A stretch of 64,000 bases of DNA from Sinorhizobium sp. A49 (GTDB taxonomy: Bacteria; Pseudomonadota; Alphaproteobacteria; Rhizobiales; Rhizobiaceae): positions 62,001 to 126,000 of the forward strand of contig NZ_MUNW01000055.1 in assembly GCF_002002725.1 (NCBI RefSeq). The letters run 5' to 3'. Shown here in pieces: positions 33,990 to 41,345 of this stretch. Under the pieces are notes generated by a model. The model had not been told where the DNA came from. It saw only the letters and a list, made by a program, of their open reading frames with translations, and searched no databases. A program made the position numbers and the translations under genes. Within the stretch, counting starts at the first letter, position 1. Each line of letters opens with the position of its first letter.

Positions 33990-35309
33990 ATGTTGAAGAC
34001 CATTGCTGCGGCGATGCTGATATCGGCTGCCTTCGTTGTGACGGTTCACGCCCAGGACGGCGGAAAAGTCACGATCGTGACGTCGTTTTCCAAGGACGTG
34101 ACCGATCCGTTCAAGGCCGGTTTTGAGGCCGCAAACCCCGGCTTTACCCTCGACGTCCAGAACAAGAGCACCAGCTCTGGCGTCAAGTACATCGATGAGA
34201 CCAAGGTGAACAACCAGGTCGACCTGTTCTGGGCATCGGCTCCGGACGCGTTCGACAGCCTCAAGAGCCGCGAGCTGCTGGCCAAGTTCACCCCTTCGGT
34301 CACGGGCCTTCCCGAGAAGGTCGGCTCCTATCCGGTCAACGACAAGGACGGCTACTATTTCGGCTTTGCGGCCTCGGGTTACGGCATCATGTCGAATGAC
34401 CGCTACCTTGAAGCCAACGACCTGCCGAAGCCGGTCGAATGGAGCGACCTGACCAAGCCGGAATACCACGACCACATCGCGATTGCCGCACCCTCGCGTT
34501 CGGGAACGACCCACCTGACGATCGAAACGATCCTGCAGGGCGAAGGCTGGGACAAGGGCTGGGCGACGCTGAAGGGGATCGGCGGCAATCTGCAGCAGGT
34601 CACCGAGCGTTCGTTCGGCGTTCCTGACGCCGTCAACTCCGGCCAGACCGGTATCGGTATCGTCATCGACTTCTTCGCCTTCTCGGCACAGGCAAGCGGC
34701 TTCCCGGTCTCCTTCGCCTATCCGTCGGTGACGACGGTCGTTCCGGCCAACATCGGCATCGTCGCCAATGCACCGAACCAGGCGGGCGCCGAAGCCTTCG
34801 TCAACTACCTGCTGTCGGAGAAGGGCCAGGCCGTGCTGCTCGAGCCGGCGATCCGCCGACTGCCGATCAACCCTGCTCTCTACGAGAAGGCACCGGAAGG
34901 CTTCCCGAACCCGTTCAAGGATCCGCGCTTCCAGTCGATGATCACGTTTGATGCCGACGTATCGAAGAAGCGCACCGATGTCGTGGACACGCTTTACGAC
35001 CAGTTGATCTCGTTCCAGCTCGACAACATCAAGGGCGCCACCAAAGCGATCCACGAAGCCGAAAAGGCAGTTGCCGCCAACGAACAGGCGCCCGCACGCG
35101 CACTGCTGACGGAAGCCCACGCGCTGATCGCCGCCATGCCGATCACGGACGAAGAAGCTGCCAGCCAGCAGATCCGCGACGCCTTCACCGGCGGCGAGGA
35201 AAAGACCGCCCGCCAGGCGGAACTCGAGCAGAAATGGGCCGCTTTTGCGAGTGAGAAGTACGCCGCTGCCAAGGCGAAGGCCGAAGAAGCGCTGGCTCTC
35301 GTCGACTGA
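33990..35309 (+). CDS. ABC transporter periplasmic binding protein (AfuA/phosphosugar-type)
   Basis: A 439-residue binding protein. Signal peptide 1-21 (cleavage near VHA|Q); core segments VTIVTSFSKDVTDPFKAGF, LFWASAPDAFDSL, SYPVNDKDGYYFGFAASGYG and SRSGTTHLTIETILQGEGWDKGW parallel the PgtC-like sensor protein upstream. A C-terminal helical, Ala/Glu-rich extension (about 345-439) is shared with it. ATG 33990 has GGGAGGAG at 33976-33983. The family includes Fe(III) binders and the AfuA hexose-phosphate binder; the Pgt-like control and adjacent phosphatase favour phosphorylated substrates. Conserved iron-binding tyrosine pairs are not obvious. Confidence 0.9.
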   Translation: MLKTIAAAMLISAAFVVTVHAQDGGKVTIVTSFSKDVTDPFKAGFEAANPGFTLDVQNKSTSSGVKYIDETKVNNQVDLFWASAPDAFDSLKSRELLAKFTPSVTGLPEKVGSYPVNDKDGYYFGFAASGYGIMSNDRYLEANDLPKPVEWSDLTKPEYHDHIAIAAPSRSGTTHLTIETILQGEGWDKGWATLKGIGGNLQQVTERSFGVPDAVNSGQTGIGIVIDFFAFSAQASGFPVSFAYPSVTTVVPANIGIVANAPNQAGAEAFVNYLLSEKGQAVLLEPAIRRLPINPALYEKAPEGFPNPFKDPRFQSMITFDADVSKKRTDVVDTLYDQLISFQLDNIKGATKAIHEAEKAVAANEQAPARALLTEAHALIAAMPITDEEAASQQIRDAFTGGEEKTARQAELEQKWAAFASEKYAAAKAKAEEALALVD

Positions 35310-35322
35310 CACGGATCCAAGA

Positions 35323-35347
35323 GGCCGCCTGCTACCCGCGGGCGGCC
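35323..35347 (+). promoter_or_regulatory. Hairpin after the binding-protein gene
   Basis: Arms GGCCGCC (35323-35329) and GGCGGCC (35341-35347), 11-base loop, in the 219-base gap between the binding-protein and permease genes. Such stem-loops often protect or limit the transcript so that binding protein is made in excess. It is not followed by a T-run, so it need not end transcription. Confidence 0.5.
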
Positions 35348-35528
35348 GTCCCTGAAAACTTATGCCATCGCCAAGCCTGACGCGCCCGCCAGCCAGTCTC
35401 TAGAGATCCGAACAGATCCTGGAGCGGCTGCGCGGCAGTCGAAGACGTTGCAGTGACCCTAGCGATCCAGAGGCGCGAGGGTGATGCAAGCGCGTCAGGC
35501 TTGTCGACCAAAATCCGGAGTCTGCCCC

Positions 35529-37238
35529 ATGGCGCTCGTTCAATCCATTCCCATAAGACGCGTTTCGGCCAAGCCCGGACAGATCTTTGCGATCTCGCTG
35601 ATCGCACTCTTCCTTGCCATCTTTCTGATCATCCCGGCCGGGACGGTCATCTACACGGCGTTCACCGAAAAGGGCACCGGCGCGCTGACGATCGTCAACT
35701 TCGTCGATTTCTTCAACACCGATCTGTTCCGGCGGTCGTTCTTCAACTCCGTCTACGTCTCCGGCATGTCGGTCGTCTGGGCAAGTGCCATCGCCTTGCC
35801 GCTCGCGGTTTTAACCACGCGTTTCGACTTCCGCGGCTCGCTGATCATCCAGACGCTCGGTTTCATACCGCTGATCATGCCGCCGTTCGTCGGCGCGGTC
35901 GCCATGCAACTGCTCTTCGGCCGCAATGGCACCGTTAACCTGATCCTGAACGACTGGTTCGGCATCCGCATTCCCTTCATGGAAGGGCTGAACGGCGTCA
36001 TCTTCGTGCAGTCGCTGCACTATTTCCCTTTCATCCTCATCAATCTGTCGACAAGCCTGCGCAACATCGACCGCTCGATGGAAGAGGCTGCCCAGAACCT
36101 CGGTTCGTCCGGCGTCCGGCTGTTCCGCCGCATCGTCTTCCCGCTGGCCATGCCCGGCTATCTCGCCGGCGCGTCGCTCGTCTTCGTCAAGGTGTTCGAC
36201 GATCTGGCAACGCCGCTGCTTCTCAACGTCAAGGACATGCTTGCGCCCCAGGCTTACCTGCGCGTCACCTCGGTCGGCCTCACCGATCCGATGGGCTATG
36301 TCATATCGGTCATCCTGATCGCCGTCTCGATCTTCGCCATGTGGCTCTCCGCCGTTGCCATGCGCGGCAAGGACTACTCGACGACGCAGCGCGGCGGCGG
36401 CGGTCTTTCCCGGCGCAAGCTCAGCCGCGGCGAAAGCGTCATTGCCTACGGCGTCGTCGGCCTGATCCTGCTGCTTGTGCTGTCGCCGCATATCGGCCTA
36501 CTCTTGCTGTCGCTTGCAACCGTCTGGTCCTACAGCCCGATGCCTGATGGTTTCACCATGGCGCATTACGGCCGCGTCTTCGGCGAAAGCTCGCTCTACA
36601 TCAAGAACACGCTGATCTACGCCAGCCTCGCCGGCCTGATCGACGTGGTCATCGGCGGTGCCATTGCCTATCTGGTGCTGCGCACCAAGGTCGTCGGCCG
36701 CCGCTGGCTCGACTGGGCGGCAACATCCGCTCTTGCGATCCCCGGCGTCGTGCTCGGTATCGGCTACCTCCGCACATTCTACGGCGTAACGCTGCCGGAC
36801 GGCACACCGCTTGCGACCCTCTGGGTCATGGTGGTGCTGGCGCTCGCCATCCGCCGGCTGCCCTATGCGCTCCGGGCCTGCTACGCGGCACTGCAACAGG
36901 TGTCGGAATCGCTCGAAGAGGCTGCCGAAAACCTCGGCGCCACCAAGCAGCGGACGATCCGCCGCATCGTGTTGCCGCTGATGACAGGCGGTCTGCTCGC
37001 CGGCTTCGTCACCAGCTTCTCGACGGCTGCCGTCGAACTGTCGGCGACGCTGATGCTGATCCAGAGCAACTCGGACGCACCGATCGCCTACGGGCTCTAC
37101 GTCTTCATGCAATCGCCGGCGGGTCGTGGCCCGGGTGCTGCCCTCGGCGTCATCGCCGTGATCATGGTCGCACTCTGCACCCTGCTCTCGCACTACGTCA
37201 TCGAGCGCCGCCAAAAGGCGCTTGGCATGACGAAATAG
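35529..37238 (+). CDS. ABC transporter permease, fused two-domain (FbpB/AfuB type)
   Basis: A 569-residue permease made of two tandem six-helix domains, each with an EAA loop: MEEAAQNLGSSGVRLFRRIVFPLAMPG in the first half and LEEAAENLGATKQRTIRRIVLPLMTGG in the second. Such fused permeases work without a second permease gene. ATG 35529 with GGAG about 8 bases upstream gives MALVQSIPIRR; the frame is open back to 35481 but without a ribosome site. Next gene is the ATPase, 18 bases on. Confidence 0.93.
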   Translation: MALVQSIPIRRVSAKPGQIFAISLIALFLAIFLIIPAGTVIYTAFTEKGTGALTIVNFVDFFNTDLFRRSFFNSVYVSGMSVVWASAIALPLAVLTTRFDFRGSLIIQTLGFIPLIMPPFVGAVAMQLLFGRNGTVNLILNDWFGIRIPFMEGLNGVIFVQSLHYFPFILINLSTSLRNIDRSMEEAAQNLGSSGVRLFRRIVFPLAMPGYLAGASLVFVKVFDDLATPLLLNVKDMLAPQAYLRVTSVGLTDPMGYVISVILIAVSIFAMWLSAVAMRGKDYSTTQRGGGGLSRRKLSRGESVIAYGVVGLILLLVLSPHIGLLLLSLATVWSYSPMPDGFTMAHYGRVFGESSLYIKNTLIYASLAGLIDVVIGGAIAYLVLRTKVVGRRWLDWAATSALAIPGVVLGIGYLRTFYGVTLPDGTPLATLWVMVVLALAIRRLPYALRACYAALQQVSESLEEAAENLGATKQRTIRRIVLPLMTGGLLAGFVTSFSTAAVELSATLMLIQSNSDAPIAYGLYVFMQSPAGRGPGAALGVIAVIMVALCTLLSHYVIERRQKALGMTK

Positions 37239-37256
37239 AAATTCGGGAGGAACATT

Positions 37257-38357
37257 ATGACTGTCAACATCAACAGCGCTGCACTTGCGGTGAGCCCCGC
37301 CAAGGCGATCAGCATCAGCGACGTCAATCTCTACTACGGTGCACTTCACGTGCTGAAGGACATCAACCTCGAGATCCAGCCAGGCGAATTCTTCGCCTTT
37401 CTCGGCCCGTCCGGCTGCGGCAAGACCACGCTTCTCCGGCTCATCGCCGGCTTCAACAACGCCCGGCAGGGCAAGGTCGTCATCGGCGGCCAGGACGTGC
37501 TCGACATGCCGCCATGGAAGCGGGACATCGGCATGGTGTTTCAGTCCTATGCGCTCTGGCCGCATATGACGGTGGCCGCCAATGTCGCCTTCGGCCTGGA
37601 AGAGCGGCGCCTGCCGCGCGCCGAGGTCGAGCGCCGGGTACAGGCCGCCCTCGAACTCGTCGGCCTGAAACACCTTGCCGATCGCCGCCCGTCGCAGCTT
37701 TCCGGCGGACAGCAGCAGCGTGTCGCACTTGCCCGCACAATCGCCATCGAGCCGAAGGTGCTTCTGCTCGACGAGCCGCTCTCCAACCTCGACGCCAAGA
37801 TGCGCGTCGAAGTGCGGCGCGAGTTGCGCGACCTGCAGCAGCGGCTGAAGCTGACGACGATCTTCGTCACCCACGACCAGGAAGAAGCCAACACGGTCTG
37901 TGACCGTATCGCCGTCTTCAACGAAGGGCGCATCCAGCAGGTGGGCACGCCGATGGGGCTCTACGAGAAGCCGGCCAACCTGTTCGTCGCCAACTTCCTC
38001 GGCACGGCCAACATCCTCGACGGCGCGGTCAAGGGCACAGGCACGCAGCGCACCTTCGAGGTGGCGGGTGCCGGCTCGATCCCGATCCCGGCCGGCGTGA
38101 CGGTGCCGACAGGCGCCAAGCTCGTCTTCCGTCCGCAATACGCGACGCTGGGCACGCTTGAACCGGGTGCCGTCGCCCTGACGGGGACGATCGCCCACCG
38201 CGAGTTCCTGGGCGCCACCGTGCGTTACGGCGTTCAGGTCGGCACGGCGACGGTGCTGATCGACGCGCCGTTCCACTCGGGCGACGCCCTGCTGGAGACG
38301 GGTGCCACGACCACGCTCGGCCTCAAGCCGTCCTCGGCGCTGTGGCTGGCCGAGTAA
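37257..38357 (+). CDS. ABC transporter ATPase (FbpC/AfuC-type, with TOBE domain)
   Basis: A 366-residue ATPase: Walker A GPSGCGKTT at 50-58, LSGGQQQR, a VLLLDEPLSNLDAKMR Walker B with D-loop and an H-loop in VTHDQEEA; a TOBE/MalK-like C-terminal domain occupies about 250-366. ATG 37257 has GGGAGG at 37245-37250. It completes the importer formed with the binding protein and the fused permease. A stem terminator follows immediately. Confidence 0.93.
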   Translation: MTVNINSAALAVSPAKAISISDVNLYYGALHVLKDINLEIQPGEFFAFLGPSGCGKTTLLRLIAGFNNARQGKVVIGGQDVLDMPPWKRDIGMVFQSYALWPHMTVAANVAFGLEERRLPRAEVERRVQAALELVGLKHLADRRPSQLSGGQQQRVALARTIAIEPKVLLLDEPLSNLDAKMRVEVRRELRDLQQRLKLTTIFVTHDQEEANTVCDRIAVFNEGRIQQVGTPMGLYEKPANLFVANFLGTANILDGAVKGTGTQRTFEVAGAGSIPIPAGVTVPTGAKLVFRPQYATLGTLEPGAVALTGTIAHREFLGATVRYGVQVGTATVLIDAPFHSGDALLETGATTTLGLKPSSALWLAE

Positions 38358-38367
38358 ACAAGCGGAC

Positions 38368-38392
38368 ACCCGCCGGCCAATGGTCGGCGGGT
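38368..38392 (+). terminator. Terminator after the ABC importer operon
   Basis: 11-bp stem: ACCCGCCGGCC (38368-38378) and GGTCGGCGGGT (38382-38392), one G-T pair, 3-base loop, then a pyrimidine-rich tract. It lies 11 bases past the ATPase stop. Confidence 0.75.
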
Positions 38393-38448
38393 ATCCCCCT
38401 CTTCTCATTTCCGGTCGGGACACCGCACCGGCGAACTTCGAGCATGCC

Positions 38449-39108
38449 ATGACCTCCGCACTGCCAAACATCATCCTCATCCGCCACGGCGAAACCCAAT
38501 GGAACGTCGCCGGTCGGCTACAGGGGCGAAAGGACACGCCGCTGACGGCCAACGGTGTCCGACAAGCGCTCGCCGTCGGCCTCAGGCTTTCGGAAAGAAT
38601 AGCCGGCGAGACGAAACTCAAGTTCTGGGTCAGCCCGCTCGGACGAGCACGCCAGACAGCGTCGATCCTGGCCGACACCTGGTCGGTTCCCTTCGAACGG
38701 TTCACCCATGACGAAGCGTTGGTGGAGCGGTCCTATGGTTCCTGGGAGGGCCTTGCTCACGACGAGATCGAACGGGATCTGCCACATGAATACGAAGCGC
38801 AGAGCGCAGAGCCATGGGATTACGCCATGCCCGGCGGCGAAAGCCGGACCACCCTCGACAGCCGCCTTATCGCCTGGCTCACGACGCTCGACCGCGACAA
38901 CACGCACGTCGTGGTCACCCATAGCGGCTGCGTGCGCGCCCTGCGCGGCATCTACACCAAAGCCTCCCGCGCGGAGATCCTTGCTTATCGCGAACCGCAG
39001 ACGGCATCCTTCCTGCTGTCTGCCGGCAGTGAAACCATGATCGGCATTCCGCTCAGCATTCTGCGCGCACTCGGCTGCGAAGGCGAAGGCCGGACCGTCT
39101 GGATCTGA
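38449..39108 (+). CDS. Histidine phosphatase, phosphoglycerate mutase-like
   Basis: A 219-residue histidine phosphatase: catalytic H13 in LIRHGETQWN, a second-histidine motif VVTHSGCVRALRG and a conserved acid segment VERSYGSWEG. It lacks a signal peptide, so it is cytoplasmic. Members are phosphoglycerate mutases or broad phosphatases; its place right behind the importer of probable phosphorylated substrates suggests it dephosphorylates or isomerises the imported compound. ATG 38449 is the natural start; the frame is open upstream through the terminator. It is separated from the importer by that terminator, so it may have its own promoter. Confidence 0.88.
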   Translation: MTSALPNIILIRHGETQWNVAGRLQGRKDTPLTANGVRQALAVGLRLSERIAGETKLKFWVSPLGRARQTASILADTWSVPFERFTHDEALVERSYGSWEGLAHDEIERDLPHEYEAQSAEPWDYAMPGGESRTTLDSRLIAWLTTLDRDNTHVVVTHSGCVRALRGIYTKASRAEILAYREPQTASFLLSAGSETMIGIPLSILRALGCEGEGRTVWI

Positions 39109-39476
39109 ACGCGAACCGCATACTCTATGCAGACAAGCCCCGCCGTCACGACGGGGTTTGTCAGACTGCTGACAAGGCCGTTCCTGACAGTTTGCTGGCT
39201 GCGGCAGGCTCGGGGTCGGCCAAAATCGCCCTCGTTCCCGTGCCTGTCACAGGAAACCAGCCAGCCCGGTTGCTTGGACGGAAGGGTATTTTGACCTTGC
39301 GGTCGCCAGGTCGCTGGCACCTGTATTGTCAGAATGGTTTGAAGACAGTCTTGTTTCTGAGCAATGCGTTTGCGGTGGCAAGCAGCTGACCGACAGCCTA
39401 CCGGACGGGAGCATCATCGCCCTGCTGCAAAGTACGGCGTGGCCATTCACCACTCGCCGCCTTGGCACAACACGCG
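39109..39476. other. Intergenic region between phosphatase and GGDEF genes
   Basis: 368 bases between converging genes. It holds a terminator (39132-39162) overlapping a second hairpin with arms TTGTCAG and CTGACAA (39158-39175). The remainder (39176-39476) has no supported ORF, RNA gene or repeat; a TGGCAC...TTGTC sequence at 39315 resembles a -24/-12 promoter but lacks the required GC. Confidence 0.55.
39132..39162. terminator. Terminator after the histidine phosphatase gene
   Basis: Arms GACAAGCCCCG (39132-39142) and CGGGGTTTGTC (39152-39162), one G-T pair, 9-base loop, 23 bases past the phosphatase stop. Confidence 0.75.
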
Positions 39477-41261
39477 TTAGACGACGACCAGGCCCGAAGA
39501 GCAGACCGTCATGTTCCGTCCCCGCGCCTTGGCGTCGAGCAAGGCGGCATCCGCCCGCGTCAGAAGTGTTGCCACCGTGCCCTCGCGCGGCGACGAGGCG
39601 ATGCCGATCGACACCGACACGGAACCGAGGATGCGGCCGCGGTGGGAAAGCGGCGTCGTGCCGATCTTGTCGCGCAGGCGCTCGGCAAACTCGAATCCTG
39701 CCGCCTCACTCATTTCGGGCAGAAGTATGGTGAACTCCTCGCCGCCAAAACGATAGGTCGTTCCGAGCTCCCCTGCCGCATCGAGCATGATCTGGGCAAC
39801 GTATTGCATCACCACGTCACCGGCGTCGTGGCCGAACTCGTCGTTGAAGCGCTTGAAGTGGTCGATATCGATCATCAGGCAGACGAGTGGCCGGCCGGCC
39901 CGCTCGCGCAATTGCTTGTTCAGCGCTTCATCGAGGCAGCGCCGGTTGAGCAATCCCGTCAAGGCATCGCGGACCGCGAGGTTGGTCAGCTTCTCGCGCA
40001 GCTGCAGGTTGGCGACGGCGAGGCCGATGTTTTCCGCGATGAGTTCGAGATAGAGTCGCGACGTTTCGACGGCCGGCTGCTCGGGCGAGCGCTCCTCGAA
40101 ATAGAGCAGGCCGATCGTATCGCCTTGCGCCGTCAGCGGTACGCAGAGGCCGGCGACATCGCTCTCGTCCAGATGCTGGCAGGCGATATCGCTCTGGCCG
40201 CCATTGCTGACATGAGGCCTGCCGCGCCGCAGGCCCCAGCAGGCGCTCGACGGAAAGCTGTCTGCCGAATGCTGCGGGTCGAGCCAGGTGCCGACACGCG
40301 TCAGGGACGTCCGGTTATCGTTCAGCACATAGAGATGGCCGGCAAGATTGGGGAAGATCTGCGGCGCGAACCGCGCCACGACTTCTGCCAGCTCCTCCTG
40401 GATCTGGCAGGCCTGCAGCCGGTGCATCATCTGCAGGATCAGGTCCTTGGTCTGCTGATCGAGCCGCCGTTCGGCATCCAGCCGATCGCGCTCCAGCCCG
40501 TTGGTGCGGAAGATATGGATCGCCTCGTTCATCTCGCCGATCTCGTCGCGACGGCGATCGAGCGGCACTTCCACTTCGTAATCCTGCTTGGCGAGCCGCG
40601 TGACGATACCCGTCATGCGCACGAGCGGCATGGCCACGCGCCGTTTGAGCACGAAATAGAGAACGCTGAGAAAGAGTGCTGCCGTGATCGCAAGCATCGT
40701 CCTTGCGGCAAGGCCGAACCAGTCGCTCCGTTCCTTCGCCTGTTCCAGCATCGCACCGGTTCTGGACTTGGTCAGCTCGCGGAAGCGGACCACCGTTTCA
40801 AGCAAGGCGGTCTGGAGCCGGTCGTGCTCGGGGCCAAAAAGCATCTGTTGGGCGGCCGCCTGATCGCCCTTCTGATAGGCGTCGATTGCGGCCACCTCAA
40901 TCTTGTCGAGAGCCTCTGCCTCACGCTCAACCTCCTGAAGCGCGGCCAGCTCCTCCGGCGACGCGCCGAGTTGGCGCACATTCCGGATGGCCGCCTCGTG
41001 AGTGCGCTCCTCCTCTTCCTTGCCGTGGAAGCGTTCGAGATGGCGCAGGTCTCCCCGCATCACATAGAGGCGCGCGGCATCGCTTCGCTCTTCCGCGCCG
41101 AGCGCAAGATCCTCGCCGAGCGTGTCGAGCACAAGATGCTGCTCGGCCGCCTGCCGTTCCTCGATCGCACTGTTCGTCGACAGGATGAACGCCACGCCGG
41201 ACAATCCGGTCAGAAGCACCGTGACGCCATAGGCCCAGTTTGTAATTGCGTTGATTCTCAT
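39477..41261 (-). CDS. Membrane diguanylate cyclase (HAMP, GAF and GGDEF domains)
   Basis: A 594-residue protein: helix at about 8-28, a helical periplasmic sensor domain of about 160 residues, a second helix near 195-215, HAMP, a GAF-like domain (about 285-415) and a C-terminal GGDEF domain with an intact GGEEF active site and the DALTGLLNRR entry motif. It should make cyclic di-GMP in response to periplasmic and cytoplasmic signals. No EAL domain. ATG 41261 starts 15 bases after a very strong hairpin. It is directly downstream of the siderophore receptor on the same strand. Confidence 0.92.
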   Translation of the reverse strand: MRINAITNWAYGVTVLLTGLSGVAFILSTNSAIEERQAAEQHLVLDTLGEDLALGAEERSDAARLYVMRGDLRHLERFHGKEEEERTHEAAIRNVRQLGASPEELAALQEVEREAEALDKIEVAAIDAYQKGDQAAAQQMLFGPEHDRLQTALLETVVRFRELTKSRTGAMLEQAKERSDWFGLAARTMLAITAALFLSVLYFVLKRRVAMPLVRMTGIVTRLAKQDYEVEVPLDRRRDEIGEMNEAIHIFRTNGLERDRLDAERRLDQQTKDLILQMMHRLQACQIQEELAEVVARFAPQIFPNLAGHLYVLNDNRTSLTRVGTWLDPQHSADSFPSSACWGLRRGRPHVSNGGQSDIACQHLDESDVAGLCVPLTAQGDTIGLLYFEERSPEQPAVETSRLYLELIAENIGLAVANLQLREKLTNLAVRDALTGLLNRRCLDEALNKQLRERAGRPLVCLMIDIDHFKRFNDEFGHDAGDVVMQYVAQIMLDAAGELGTTYRFGGEEFTILLPEMSEAAGFEFAERLRDKIGTTPLSHRGRILGSVSVSIGIASSPREGTVATLLTRADAALLDAKARGRNMTVCSSGLVVV

Positions 41262-41276
41262 AGGATCATCTATAGC

Positions 41277-41313
41277 CGACGTCGGCAGCCGGCTGTAGCC
41301 GGTGCCGACGTCG
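41277..41313 (-). terminator. Large hairpin between receptor and GGDEF genes
   Basis: Outer arms CGACGTCGGCA (41277-41287) and TGCCGACGTCG (41303-41313), inner arms CCGGCT and AGCCGG: 17 pairs with a single bulged base. It lies 32 bases after the receptor stop and 15 bases before the GGDEF start. It could be the receptor's terminator or a read-through attenuator; no long T-run on the minus strand. Confidence 0.6.
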
Positions 41314-41345
41314 TTTACGCACAAACTAGGGCACGGATGTCGTCG

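Noticed and set aside
33939-35312. 457-codon open frame on the minus strand
   Set aside because: Mirror of the binding-protein gene at 33990, which has a signal peptide, ribosome site and promoter.
36498-38705. 735-codon open frame on the minus strand
   Set aside because: Antisense to the permease, ATPase and phosphatase genes, which have complete motifs; its composition is arginine-rich and low in structure, as expected for a shadow.
39315-39330. TGGCAC...TTGTC, resembling a sigma-54 promoter
   Set aside because: The essential GC of the -12 element is replaced by GT, and no plus-strand gene follows before the converging GGDEF gene.
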